In this document: positions 34,687 through 46,058 of the stretch, in pieces
Layout: every line of letters begins with the position of its first letter
Position numbering within the stretch: position 1 is the stretch's first letter
NCBI GenBank assembly: GCA_047974805.1
Contig: JBKECS010000050.1
Location: 1 to 64,000 of the forward strand
DNA length: 64,000 nt
Origin: JAJXUB01 sp047974805
GTDB lineage: Bacteria > Actinomycetota > Actinomycetes > Actinomycetales > Dermatophilaceae
Direction of reading: 5' to 3'
Notes under the pieces: model-generated
Told to the model about the DNA's origin: nothing
The model's database searches: none
The model's input: the letters and a program-made list of their open reading frames with translations, nothing else
Translations under genes and position numbers: made by a program

Positions 34687-36114
34687 GTGCCGAAGTCCCC
34701 ACCGCGACGCACCTGCGTCGCCGTGCTCGCCGGGCTCATCCTCCCCAGCGTCATCGTGGCCTCCGCCGCACATGCCGACCCGGGGCCCACGACCCCCTCC
34801 CAATTGCAGGTGGATGCTGCTCAGCGGGCGGTGGCGGACGCCGCTCCTCGGGTTGCCGAACTGGATCAGGCATACCTGTCGGCCAGCCAGCGTCTCGAGG
34901 AGGTCCAGATGGCGGCAGCTGCCGCCGGTGAGGCATACAACGGGGCCCTGTTCACCCTTGAGGAACGCACCGCCGAGGCTGATCGGGCCAAGCAGGCGGC
35001 GTACACCGCACAAGTTCAAGCAGGTCGCGCTCGCACCACCATCGCGGAGTTCGCCGCTCGCGCCTACCAATCCGGCGGCTCCATCGGCGACCTCCAAGCG
35101 CTGCTTTCCGAGGACGGCGGGGCCGACCTGCTCGACCGGGCCACGGCCTTGGACGTGATCTCCCGGCGTCGCGCGGCGGCCCTAGCCGAGGCGACCGGGG
35201 CGACCAACACCGCCGAATCCGCCCAGGCGAGCGCTCAGGTCGCGGTTGCCCAACTGAAGACTGCCGCTGACGACGCTCGGCGAGCCAAGGCTGCCGCCGA
35301 TGACCAGGCCGCCGCAGCCGCCGCGGCGGCAACGGCGATTCACGCCCAACAGCAGACCTTGGCGAGCGAATTGGCGCGCCTACGCAACACCTCGGTACAG
35401 CTTGAACAGCAACGTCAAGCCGGCCTGCTTGCGCAGGCTCAGGCCAAGGCAGCGGCCGACGAAGCAGCCCGTCGGGCCGCGAACACCCCGACGGCCACCT
35501 CCGGCCCCGCCACGTCGCGCCGCACCCCGGCCACGCCGACACCCTCGCGCACTACCTCGGTGCCGCGACCGAGCAGCTCGCGACCGACAGCGACAACCCC
35601 GAAGGCCACCACCAAGCCCTCGGTGAAGGCGACGAACACCACGAAGCCCACGACGAGCGCGCCCAAACCCACGCCGAGTACCAGCACCCCGACCTTCACG
35701 CCGAAGCCGACAACGAGCACGACGAGCGCCCCCAAGCCCACGTCGAACAAACCCGCCTCCGGGACGGCCGCAGTGATCGCCTACGCCAACGCCCAACTCG
35801 GCAAGTGGTACCAGTGGGGTGGTGCTGGACCCAACACCTTCGACTGCTCTGGCCTGACCATGATGGCGTGGCGCCAGGCAGGGGTCTACCTGAGTCACTA
35901 CACCGGCGCGCAGTGGGCGCAGACCCGACGCATCCCCATCGACTCGCTGCAGCCTGGTGACCTCGTCTTCTTCGGCCCCTCCGGGCCGACAAGCACCCAC
36001 GTCGGTCTATACATCGGCAGCGGCAACATGATCGAGGCTCCGCACGCCGGCGCTCAAGTGCGGATCAGGTCGATCTACCGCAGCGGCCTGCTGCCCTACG
36101 GCGGGCGCCCGTAG
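34687..36114 (+). CDS. Secreted NlpC/P60 peptidoglycan endopeptidase
   Basis: 475 aa. Signal peptide ending at SAAHA, a long helical coiled-coil region (about 20-270, rich in Ala/Gln), a Thr/Pro/Ser/Lys-rich linker (about 275-360), and a C-terminal NlpC/P60 domain with Cys in NTFDCSGLTMMAW and His in STHVGLYIG. The layout matches RipA-like cell-separation hydrolases, where the coiled coil restrains the catalytic domain. GTG 34687 with GAGAGG; the longer frame lacks a signal peptide start. Confidence 0.9.
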   Translation: MPKSPPRRTCVAVLAGLILPSVIVASAAHADPGPTTPSQLQVDAAQRAVADAAPRVAELDQAYLSASQRLEEVQMAAAAAGEAYNGALFTLEERTAEADRAKQAAYTAQVQAGRARTTIAEFAARAYQSGGSIGDLQALLSEDGGADLLDRATALDVISRRRAAALAEATGATNTAESAQASAQVAVAQLKTAADDARRAKAAADDQAAAAAAAATAIHAQQQTLASELARLRNTSVQLEQQRQAGLLAQAQAKAAADEAARRAANTPTATSGPATSRRTPATPTPSRTTSVPRPSSSRPTATTPKATTKPSVKATNTTKPTTSAPKPTPSTSTPTFTPKPTTSTTSAPKPTSNKPASGTAAVIAYANAQLGKWYQWGGAGPNTFDCSGLTMMAWRQAGVYLSHYTGAQWAQTRRIPIDSLQPGDLVFFGPSGPTSTHVGLYIGSGNMIEAPHAGAQVRIRSIYRSGLLPYGGRP

Positions 36115-36138
36115 CAGCCCGTCGAGGCTCCTTTTGGC

Positions 36139-36196
36139 CAGGTGTTGGCAAATGGTGGGTTGAGAACGAGTTCAACCCACCATTTGCCAACACCTG
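36139..36196. terminator. Perfect 25-bp inverted repeat between convergent genes
   Basis: Arms 36139-36163 and 36172-36196 are perfect complements (starting CAGGTGTTGGCAAATGG) with an 8-base loop. No T-run. Position between the NlpC/P60 gene and ppa suggests a two-way terminator; the arm length is unusual. The following 160 bases hold nothing else clear. Confidence 0.6.
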
Positions 36197-36357
36197 CAGA
36201 CGCCCGACACTCCGATAGCGCTGAGGGATCCCTACGCGGGATGCCCTTTGGCACCTTTCAACAGCCCCGGTGCTGCGCCCACGGCGGCCCCGCGTACGCC
36301 TGCCCCACAGCGTGCCGACGTTTGCCCCCGCCGGGGCCTCTCGCGCTGCGGTGACGC

Positions 36358-36981
36358 CTAGTCGTCGCTGAGCGGATGCTCCTTGGTCGCCAAACGGGCG
36401 GCTGCCTCAGCGCTGTCCAGGGTGTCCTCATTGGAGGCCTGTTCGGACAGGTGACTGCCGATGGCGAGGTCCGGCATACGCCACCGAGCGGTGGACATGC
36501 CCGCCTGCCTCGCGCGCTCGACGGACTCGCGGACGCATTGCTCGGCGGCCTCGCGGCCCGCCCAGTGGGCGCCCTCGACGGACTTGCCCGGCTCGAGATC
36601 CTTGTAGGTCTCGAAGAAGTGCTGGATCTCCAACCGGTCGAACTCATTGATGTCGTCCAGCTCCGTGATGCCCGATTTGCGCGGGTCGCCAGCCGGGACA
36701 CACAGGATCTTGTCGTCCCCGCCGGCCTCATCCCGCATGTGGAACATGCCGATGGGACGGGCTCGCACGATGCATCCGGGCCAGGTCGGCTCGTCGAGCA
36801 GCACGAGAGCGTCCAGCGGGTCCCCGTCCTCACCGAGGCTGTCCTCGACGTAGCCATAGTCGGAGGGGTAGGCCATCGAGGTAAAGAGCAGCCGATCGAG
36901 ACGGATCCGCCCGGTCTCGTGGTCCACCTCATACTTGTTCCGAGCCCCTTTGGGGATCTCGATGGTGACGTCGAACTCCAC
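36358..36981 (-). CDS. ppa: Inorganic pyrophosphatase with a C-terminal extension
   Basis: 207 aa. Soluble family I enzyme: EFDVTIEIPKGARNKYEVD, DRLLFTSMAYPSDYGYV and the metal site DGDPLDALVLLDEP, plus CVPAGDPRKSGI. Hydrolyses PPi from biosynthesis. GTG 36981 matches the conserved start of actinobacterial enzymes. About 40 extra residues (WRMPDLAIGSHLSE to the end) follow the normal core. Divergent from dacB, 87 bases apart. Confidence 0.93.
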   Translation of the reverse strand: MEFDVTIEIPKGARNKYEVDHETGRIRLDRLLFTSMAYPSDYGYVEDSLGEDGDPLDALVLLDEPTWPGCIVRARPIGMFHMRDEAGGDDKILCVPAGDPRKSGITELDDINEFDRLEIQHFFETYKDLEPGKSVEGAHWAGREAAEQCVRESVERARQAGMSTARWRMPDLAIGSHLSEQASNEDTLDSAEAAARLATKEHPLSDD

Positions 36982-37068
36982 CTGTGCCGCCTTCGTGTGT
37001 CGCTGGTTACGCTCGGTGGGTCCATCCTCGCGCATCGCCGGGCGCGAATCGAACAGAGGGAGTGTCGC

Positions 37069-38613
37069 GTGCGTCGCCTTTTCGCGGCATTCGGGCTTGT
37101 CGTCCTCGTCGTCCTCGGGTATGCCGCCGCCGACGTTGTCAATCTCGTCCCCGGCGTGCTCACCACAGCCGATGAGCCGGACCCGCGCCATGACTCACCG
37201 GGCAGCGCGGACGTCACCCTCCCGGTTGCCGCCGCCACTGTGGGTGCCCTCCCGCTGGCCCCGCCGACTGGTACAGCAGCCAGCGTGGACACGGCCGCCT
37301 TGTCGTCCCGTCTTGATGCGGTGCTCGCCGATCCGGATCTCGCCGCTAACGTCGGCGCCATCGTCCTCGACGGGGCCAGCGGCCGCCAGCTGTTCGCCCG
37401 ATCGGCGACCATTGGCCACATCCCGGCCTCGACGATGAAGGTGGTCAGCGCCCTGTCCATCGTCGATACCCTCGACCCCGCCGCGACCATGGCCACCACC
37501 GTGGTAGCGGGGAAATCCAGCAGCCAGATCGTCCTCGTCGCCGGGGGCGACACCATGCTCGGACGCGGTGACGGCAACACCACCGCCACGCTCGGCCGGG
37601 CCGGCCTGGGCGATCTGGCCAACCAGGTGGCGGCCAACCTCGGCGACACGAAAAAGGTCTCCCTACGTCTCGACCTGTCCTACGCCGCCGGTCCGAACTG
37701 GCCCGCGACCTGGAACCGGGCCGACCTGGACAGCGGCGTCACTCAGACCGTTCGGATGATCGGCCTGGCCGACCAGCGTCCCGACGCCGCGGCAGGGAAG
37801 GTCTCCCCACCAGACCCACCGTCCGAGGTCGCCAAGGCGTTCGCCGCCGCCCTGGCCGATGAGGGGATTGCCGCGGAACTGACCCCTGAATCGACATGGC
37901 AGACCCCCGCCCCGAGCGGGGCGGGGGCACTTGGCGTCGTCCACTCCGCACCGTATGCCGACGTTCTGTCCCTCGCCCTGCTCGAAAGCGACAACGCTCT
38001 CATGGAGAACCTCGCCCGTCAGGCTTCGGTCGCGGCTGGCGGGAAACCTACCGAGGCAGGCGTGGTCGCGCATACCCGGGTGGTCCTGGCCAGCCACGCC
38101 ATACCCACCACCGGAATGGTGTTGCGCGACGCCAGCGGACTCAGCCACGGCCAACTGGTCCCGCCTCAGACGATCGCACACGTCATCCGGGTCGGTTCGA
38201 GCGGCCAGGTGCCGGGCATGTCCGACGTCATCGCCGGGCTGCCCATTGCCGGGTTGACCGGCACCTTGGACGCGGCTCACGAGCGCTTCGACGGGCCCAC
38301 CACCAAGGCAGTCGCCGGGGTGCCCCGGGCCAAGACCGGCACACTGATCGGCACGTCGGCGCTGGCTGGGACGACGGTCTCGGCTGACGGGCATCTCTTC
38401 GTCTTCGCGGTGCTTGCCGATGGTGTCCCGGCCACTGCGGCAGGAACGAGAGGAGCCCGCGCGGCGTTGGACCGTTTTGCCGCTGCATTGACCACCTGCG
38501 GCTGCACCACGACGGCCTCCGCATCGCCGACGCCGACCCCGAGCGGCGGGAAGACGACCGGTCCTGGGACGATGGACCGTGGGGGGCCCGGCTCGGCCAC
38601 AGGGTCGTCATGA
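37069..38613 (+). CDS. dacB: D-alanyl-D-alanine carboxypeptidase/endopeptidase (PBP4, S13)
   Basis: 514 aa. N-terminal membrane anchor or signal (LFAAFGLVVLVVLGYAA). Catalytic motifs: SxxK as STMK (121-124), SxN in ESDNALMENLAR, and KTG in RAKTGTLIGTS. Trims peptidoglycan stem peptides outside the cell. The C-terminal 30 residues are Thr/Ser/Gly-rich. GTG 37069 with AGAGGGAG; the long open frame upstream is antisense to ppa. Confidence 0.92.
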   Translation: MRRLFAAFGLVVLVVLGYAAADVVNLVPGVLTTADEPDPRHDSPGSADVTLPVAAATVGALPLAPPTGTAASVDTAALSSRLDAVLADPDLAANVGAIVLDGASGRQLFARSATIGHIPASTMKVVSALSIVDTLDPAATMATTVVAGKSSSQIVLVAGGDTMLGRGDGNTTATLGRAGLGDLANQVAANLGDTKKVSLRLDLSYAAGPNWPATWNRADLDSGVTQTVRMIGLADQRPDAAAGKVSPPDPPSEVAKAFAAALADEGIAAELTPESTWQTPAPSGAGALGVVHSAPYADVLSLALLESDNALMENLARQASVAAGGKPTEAGVVAHTRVVLASHAIPTTGMVLRDASGLSHGQLVPPQTIAHVIRVGSSGQVPGMSDVIAGLPIAGLTGTLDAAHERFDGPTTKAVAGVPRAKTGTLIGTSALAGTTVSADGHLFVFAVLADGVPATAAGTRGARAALDRFAAALTTCGCTTTASASPTPTPSGGKTTGPGTMDRGGPGSATGSS

Positions 38614-38650
38614 CCATGGTTATGACGGGCGCAGGGACGAAGGAGAGTGC

Positions 38651-39697
38651 ATGAGCACGGACCACGAGCACGTGGATTGGGGAACCGCCCGGGCTGCCGG
38701 GCGCCGCCTGGCCGCCAGCGGCCCCAAGGTGCCCATCGAGGAGGCTCGGGCCGAGGTCGCCGCCCTCAGGGTGGCCGCCGAGCGCGCCCGAGAGCCGGTG
38801 GCGGCAACCTCCCTGATGGCAACCCCGCCGGACGCACCGACGGCGTTGGTCGTCGACCGTGGCGCCTGGATCGACGCCAACGCCGAGTCCATGGCGGCCC
38901 TGCTCGACCCTGTGGTGGACAAGGTGTTCTCCGGCCGACGCGGCCAACCATCGGAGGGTTCGATCGGCGCCAAACTCACCGGTGCCGAAGCGGGAGCCAT
39001 GCTGGCGTTCATGGCCAGCAAGGTGCTCGGCCAATACGACCTGGCCCCACAAGGCACTCCACGACTGCTCCTCGTTGCGCCCAACATCCTCGCCGTCGGT
39101 CGTGAACTCGAGGTGGACCCGGCCGATTTCCGGCAGTGGGTATGCCTACACGAAGAAACCCACCGGGTGCAGTTCACCGCCGTGCCGTGGTTGCGAGAGC
39201 ACCTGCTCGAGTCCTCCCGCCGGCTCACTGCCGACCTGGCCCCCGATCCCGAGGCGATGTCCCGGAAGATTCGAGAGATCGCTTCCCGGCTTCCGCAGGC
39301 GCTCTCCGAAGGCGGCCTGGGCCTGGTCGACCTCGTCACCACCGAAGAACAGCGGGACCAGATCGCCAAGGTCACCGCGATCATGAGCCTGCTGGAAGGC
39401 CACGCCGACGTCGTCATGGACGAGGTCGGCCCCGAGGTCATCCCGACCGTGGCGCAGATCCGGGAGAAGTTCACCCAACGCCGCACCGGCGTGGGCGCCT
39501 TCGACCGGCTGCTGCGGCGCCTGCTCGGCCTGGAAGCGAAGATGCGGCAGTACCGCGACGGGGCCGTCTTCGTTCGGGCCGTGGTCGATCAGGTGGGATG
39601 GGACGGATTCAACGCCGTGTGGACCTCACCTGCGACGTTGCCGGAACCAATCGAGATCGAGTCCCCGGCGGCTTGGATCCGGCGTGTCCACGGGTAG
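38651..39697 (+). CDS. Zinc-dependent metalloprotease of the DUF2342 group
   Basis: 348 aa. HEETH (HExxH zinc motif) in WVCLHEETHRVQF, preceded by LLVAPNILAVGREL and followed by a glutamate region VTAIMSLLEGHADVVMD. This family is conserved in actinobacteria beside tilS and hpt and was once described as coenzyme-F420-associated; its substrate is unknown. AAGGAG before ATG 38651. Overlaps the tilS start by 14 nt. Confidence 0.85.
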   Translation: MSTDHEHVDWGTARAAGRRLAASGPKVPIEEARAEVAALRVAAERAREPVAATSLMATPPDAPTALVVDRGAWIDANAESMAALLDPVVDKVFSGRRGQPSEGSIGAKLTGAEAGAMLAFMASKVLGQYDLAPQGTPRLLLVAPNILAVGRELEVDPADFRQWVCLHEETHRVQFTAVPWLREHLLESSRRLTADLAPDPEAMSRKIREIASRLPQALSEGGLGLVDLVTTEEQRDQIAKVTAIMSLLEGHADVVMDEVGPEVIPTVAQIREKFTQRRTGVGAFDRLLRRLLGLEAKMRQYRDGAVFVRAVVDQVGWDGFNAVWTSPATLPEPIEIESPAAWIRRVHG

Positions 39698-40718
39698 ATC
39701 GTGGGGCCGGCCGGCGCCGGAAGTCGCCGCCATCCGCGCTGCTGTCCGTGAGGCGCTGACCGACCTGTCCGATTCGGACCTCGTCCTCGTGGCCTGCAGC
39801 GGGGGGGCTGACTCCCTGGCGCTGGCCGACGCTGCGGCCTACCTCGCCGAGGCCGAGGGCCGGCCCATAGGAGCCGTGATCGTTGACCACCAGCTTCGGC
39901 CGGATTCTGCGGCGGTCGCCGACGCGGCGGCACAGACCTGCTCAGCGCGTGGGCTCGCTCCGGTCCTGGTGCGCTCGGTGACGGTGGCGCTCGGTGCAGC
40001 CGGCGTGGAGGCGGCCGCACGCTCAGCCCGGTATGCCGCCCTCGACGCGACCGCGGACGAGGTGGGCGCCCGCGCCATCCTGCTCGGCCACACCCTCGAC
40101 GACCAGGCAGAGCAGGTCCTCCTCGGCCTAGCTCGGGGCTCCGGGGCTCGGTCGTTGTCCGGTATGCCGGGCCGCCGCGGCGTGTATCGACGGCCGTTGC
40201 TGCGGTGCACCCGCTCCCAGACGAGAGCTGCCTGCGTGGCTGAGGGGTTGTCCTGGTGGGAGGACCCGATGAACCAGGACCCGGCATACGCGCGGGTCCG
40301 GGCGCGCCGAGCCATCATCGACCTCGACCACGCTCTGGGCCCCGGATTGCCTGCGGCGCTGGCCCGAAGCGCCGATCTGCTTCGGGCCGATGCCGATCAC
40401 CTGGAGGGGGAAGCGGCAACGGCCTACGCCCGGCTGGGCGGCCCACCGTTCCAGGTGGGCGACCTGGCACAGATGCCGCTGGCCATCCGCTCCCGGGTGT
40501 GGCGGCAGATCGCGGTGGCCGCGGGAGCGCCGGTCGGCCAGCTGAGTGCCGCCCACGTGGCCAGTTGTGATCTCCTCCTGACCCAGTGGCATGGTCAGGG
40601 GCCGGTGGATCTACCCGGCGGCGTGCGGGTGCGGCGCCACGACGGACGGGTGTATCTGGAACCGGGCGGCTGCGGAACAATGGTGGATGCGCCCGCTGCC
40701 ACCGCCGAGAAGGAGTAG
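39684..40718 (+). CDS. tilS: tRNA(Ile)-lysidine synthase
   Basis: 344 aa. PP-loop ATPase motif SGGADS at residues 39-44, then VDHQLRPDSA and LLGHTLDDQAEQVLLGLARGSG. Modifies the C34 of tRNA-Ile(CAU) so that AUA codons are read as Ile. AUA codons occur here within the frequent GGCATAC heptamer, so this enzyme is needed for several genes. GTG start in the end of the metalloprotease gene. Confidence 0.93.
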   Translation: MSTGRSWGRPAPEVAAIRAAVREALTDLSDSDLVLVACSGGADSLALADAAAYLAEAEGRPIGAVIVDHQLRPDSAAVADAAAQTCSARGLAPVLVRSVTVALGAAGVEAAARSARYAALDATADEVGARAILLGHTLDDQAEQVLLGLARGSGARSLSGMPGRRGVYRRPLLRCTRSQTRAACVAEGLSWWEDPMNQDPAYARVRARRAIIDLDHALGPGLPAALARSADLLRADADHLEGEAATAYARLGGPPFQVGDLAQMPLAIRSRVWRQIAVAAGAPVGQLSAAHVASCDLLLTQWHGQGPVDLPGGVRVRRHDGRVYLEPGGCGTMVDAPAATAEKE

Positions 40719-40721
40719 CCC

Positions 40722-41273
40722 ATGGATTCTGCGAGCCTGGGGGATCAGCTCGAACACGTCCTGCTCACCGAGGCGGAGATCCAGGACAAACTGCTCGAAT
40801 TGGCCGAGTCCATCGCGTTGGAGTACCAGGACAAGGAGCTCTTGCTCGTGGGGGTCCTCAAGGGTGCGGTCATGGTGATGGCCGACCTCATGCGGGCGCT
40901 GCCGATGAGCGTGCCGGTGGACTGGATGGCGGTCAGCTCCTACGGCTCGGGCACCAAATCCTCCGGGGTGGTCCGCATTCTCAAGGACTTGGACACCGAT
41001 ATCGCCGGGCGCCATGTGCTCATTGTCGAGGACATCGTTGACTCCGGTCTCACCCTGTCGTGGATCCGGGCCAACCTGCAGTCTCGAGGCCCGGCCTCGG
41101 TGGAGATCTGCACGTTGCTGCGCAAGCCCGACGCGGCCAAGGTCGACATCGACGTCAAATGGGTCGGCTTCGAGATCCCGAACGAGTTCGTCGTCGGCTA
41201 TGGGCTGGACTTCGCCGAACACTATCGCGGCCTGCGCGACGTCGCGACCCTGGCCCCACACGTGTACAGCTGA
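40722..41273 (+). CDS. hpt: Hypoxanthine phosphoribosyltransferase
   Basis: 183 aa. The PRPP motif IVEDIVDSG is at residues 101-109; VGVLKGAVMVMADL and WVGFEIPNEFVVGYGLD complete the family pattern. Purine salvage. ATG 40722, three bases after the tilS stop. Confidence 0.95.
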   Translation: MDSASLGDQLEHVLLTEAEIQDKLLELAESIALEYQDKELLLVGVLKGAVMVMADLMRALPMSVPVDWMAVSSYGSGTKSSGVVRILKDLDTDIAGRHVLIVEDIVDSGLTLSWIRANLQSRGPASVEICTLLRKPDAAKVDIDVKWVGFEIPNEFVVGYGLDFAEHYRGLRDVATLAPHVYS

Positions 41274-41280
41274 CCATCGC

Positions 41281-41316
41281 CGTGACTATGGGTCGGAGCC
41301 GTGACTATGGGCCGGA
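41281..41316 (+). repeat. Tandem direct repeat upstream of ftsH
   Basis: CGTGACTATGGG(T/C)CGGA occurs at 41281-41297 and 41300-41316, period 19, one mismatch. A GTGAC-GTT-GTCAC dyad follows at 41343-41355. The 240-base gap before ftsH holds these and a TACTCT -10-like box at 41393. Candidate binding sites for a regulator of ftsH. Confidence 0.5.
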
Positions 41317-41513
41317 TAGGGATAGGAACGGATCGCGGGGCTGTGACGTTGTCACCATCGCGTAGTCCTGAACCGATGTCCGGCCCGGCCGCTACTCTCG
41401 GGGACCAGGCGACGCAGCCGATGAACGACATAGCAGCCCACCCGGTCGGTTCGATGACCGAACAATGATCGAAGTAGAGCAGGAGGACCGAGTTCCGTCG
41501 AACTCGCAGAACC

Positions 41514-43636
<2,123 letters not shown>

Positions 43637-43637
<1 letters not shown>

Positions 43638-44224
43638 TGGAGCAGGACGCGCATACGGTCGACCTTCCCCGAGCCGAGGCGGCGGTCCGGGAGTTTCTCC
43701 TGGCCATCGGTGAGGACCCGGATCGGGAGGGACTGGTGCAGACGCCGGCCCGGGTCGCCCGGGCCGCCACCCAACTGTATGCCGGGCTGAGTCAGGACCC
43801 GGGGCAGGTGCTGTCCGCGATGTTTCAGATCGATCATGACGAGATGATCATCGTCCGGGACATCGAGGTCTACAGCACGTGCGAGCATCACCTGCTGCCC
43901 TTCCACGGCGTTGCCCACGTCGGCTACATCCCAGGCGAAGAGGGCCGAGTGACCGGCTTGTCCAAACTCGCCCGGCTCGTCGATGTCTTCGCCCGGCGCC
44001 CGCAGGTCCAAGAACGCCTCACCACGCAGGTGGCCGACGCGCTGGTGGAGTACATCGGCGCCCAGGGGGTCATCGTCGTGGTCGAGGCCGAGCACCTGTG
44101 CATGTCCATGCGGGGGGTGACGAAGCCCGGCTCGCGAACGATCACGTCCGCCGTGCGCGGGCACCTGCGCAACCCGGCGACCCGGGCGGAGGCCATGTCC
44201 CTGCTGACCAGCGGCAACCGGTGA
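43637..44224 (+). CDS. folE: GTP cyclohydrolase I
   Basis: 195 aa. First step of folate synthesis (GTP to dihydroneopterin triphosphate). Zinc ligands are Cys82 and His85 in STCEHHLLPFHG and Cys155 in EHLCMSMRG. ATG 43637; the stop overlaps folP as GTGA. Confidence 0.95.
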
Positions 44225-45096
44225 ACCGGCAGGAAGCCGCACCGGACCCGCCGAGGTCCGCGACGGGCGGCCTGAGCCAGGTCCTGCCCCGGCCGCGGCT
44301 CATGGGGGTCGTCAACGTCACGCCGGACTCCTTTTCCGACGGCGGGTTGTGGTTCGACCCCGACGCGGCCATCGAGCACGGGCTGTCGCTACTCGCCCAA
44401 GGTGCCGACCTCCTCGACGTCGGCGGGGAATCCACCCGTCCCGGTGCGCAACGCCCCAGCGAGGCCGAAGAACTCAGCCGAGTCATCCCGGTGATCTCCG
44501 CACTGTCAGCCGCGGGGGCCATCGTCTCCATCGACACCATGCGTGCCGGGGTCGCTGCAGCCGCCCTGACGGCGGGGGCGAGCCTGGTCAACGACGTTTC
44601 CGGAGGCCTATCGGACCCCGCCATGATCCCGCTGGTCGCCGCCGCCAAAGTGGACTACGTCTGTATGCACTGGCGGGGGCATTCGGCAGACATGCAGTCC
44701 CGGGCGGTCTACGACGATGTCGTCGCCGAGGTACGGGACGAGCTGACTGCCCGGGTGGAGGCGCTGTGCGCGGGCGGGATCGACCGGGCCCGGATCATCC
44801 TCGACCCGGGGCTGGGGTTTGCCAAAACCGCCGAACACAATTGGGCAGTGCTGCGTCACTTGGACGCGATCACCGCCCTCGGGCAGCGAGTCCTCGTCGG
44901 GGCATCCCGGAAGGCCTTCCTTGGACGGGTGGGTCGACCCCCCGGGCACGAACGGCTACCCCTGGATCGTGACGTGGCAACGGCCGTGACCACCGCCTAC
45001 ATTGCGGCATATCACCCGTGGGGCATCCGGGTGCACGATCTGCCGAGCTCGATGGACGCCCTCGATGTCGCCGGAATCTGGCAGGCCACGCCATGA
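44221..45096 (+). CDS. folP: Dihydropteroate synthase
   Basis: 291 aa. Joins pteridine diphosphate and p-aminobenzoate; the sulfonamide target. Motifs MGVVNVTPDSFSDGG, DLLDVGGESTRPGA, SIDTMRAGVA, ILDPGLGFAKT and VGASRKAFLG. GTG 44221 in the folE stop. Stop overlaps folBK (ATGA). Confidence 0.95.
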   Translation: MNRQEAAPDPPRSATGGLSQVLPRPRLMGVVNVTPDSFSDGGLWFDPDAAIEHGLSLLAQGADLLDVGGESTRPGAQRPSEAEELSRVIPVISALSAAGAIVSIDTMRAGVAAAALTAGASLVNDVSGGLSDPAMIPLVAAAKVDYVCMHWRGHSADMQSRAVYDDVVAEVRDELTARVEALCAGGIDRARIILDPGLGFAKTAEHNWAVLRHLDAITALGQRVLVGASRKAFLGRVGRPPGHERLPLDRDVATAVTTAYIAAYHPWGIRVHDLPSSMDALDVAGIWQATP

Positions 45097-46058
45097 CCGA
45101 CTCGGCACCCACTCCACCGGAGCCGACGCAGGCGCAGTCCCGCGGCACAACGGCGCCTACCCCGCCCGACCGGATCGAGGCCCGCGGCATACGCGCGTTT
45201 GGACGCCACGGTGTCTTGGAACACGAACGCCGCGAGGGCCAGGAGTTCGTCGTCGATGTGAGCCTGGCCGTCGACCTGGCCCGGGCCGGTCGTACGGACG
45301 ACCTCGCCGAGACGGTCAGCTATGCCGAGGTGGCCGCGGACGTGGTGGCCATCGTGACCGGTGAACCCGTCGACCTCATCGAAACGGTCGCCCAGCGCAT
45401 CGCGGATGCCTGCCTGCGCCGCCCCCTGGTCGAAGCGGTCGAGGTGACCGTGCACAAACCGCAGGCTCCGGTTGGGGTGCCGTTCGACGACGTTGCGGTC
45501 ACCCTTCGGCGCGCCGCTGCGACCCCAGTGGTCATCGCCCTGGGTGCCAATCTTGGCGACCCGATGACCACCCTGGATGAGGCCGTGACCGCCCTGTCCG
45601 AGGGCCTGGACGATGTTCGAGTCTCCACCCGTTTCCGCACCGCACCGGTCGGTGGTCCGGATCAGCCGGACTACGTCAATGCCGTCCTCACCGGGTTTAC
45701 CGCCCGCTCCCCACGTCGGATGTTGGCGTGGCTGCACGAGATCGAAGCGGCCGCCGGACGCATACGGGAGGTTCGGTGGGGTCCTCGAACCCTCGATCTG
45801 GACCTCATCGCCTACGGGCGCCCGGGCGACGCGGATGAGGTGGTCAGCACCGACGCCACGCTGACTCTGCCGCACCCTCGTGCCCACGAGCGGGCCTTCG
45901 TCCTGGCGCCGTGGGCGCAGCTGGAGACGACCGCACGGCTGCGTATGCCGGATGGTTCGCTACGCGCGGTCGTGGAGGTCCTCTCGGAGCTGGATCAATC
46001 GGGGGTGCGGCCGGTCGCGGAGGAAACAGCAGCGGGTGGCGTGGGTGGCTGGGCATGA
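45093..46058 (+). CDS. folBK: Fused dihydroneopterin aldolase / HPPK
   Basis: 321 aa. Residues about 28-140 are FolB (RIEARGIRAFGRHGVLEHER, SYAEVAADVV, EAVEVTVHKPQAPV); residues about 148-310 are FolK (VVIALGANLGDPM, STRFRTAPVGGPDQPDYVNA, RWGPRTLDLDLI, LPHPRAHERAFVLAPW). One chain catalyses two successive folate steps. Such fusions are known in several bacteria. The ILE codon in RIRE is ATA, inside a CATACGG variant of the heptamer. ATGA overlaps on both sides. Confidence 0.92.
   Translation: MTDSAPTPPEPTQAQSRGTTAPTPPDRIEARGIRAFGRHGVLEHERREGQEFVVDVSLAVDLARAGRTDDLAETVSYAEVAADVVAIVTGEPVDLIETVAQRIADACLRRPLVEAVEVTVHKPQAPVGVPFDDVAVTLRRAAATPVVIALGANLGDPMTTLDEAVTALSEGLDDVRVSTRFRTAPVGGPDQPDYVNAVLTGFTARSPRRMLAWLHEIEAAAGRIREVRWGPRTLDLDLIAYGRPGDADEVVSTDATLTLPHPRAHERAFVLAPWAQLETTARLRMPDGSLRAVVEVLSELDQSGVRPVAEETAAGGVGGWA

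Noticed and set aside
36139..36196. The 25-bp inverted repeat as terminal repeats of a small transposon
   Set aside because: The arms are only 8 bases apart and no target duplication flanks them.
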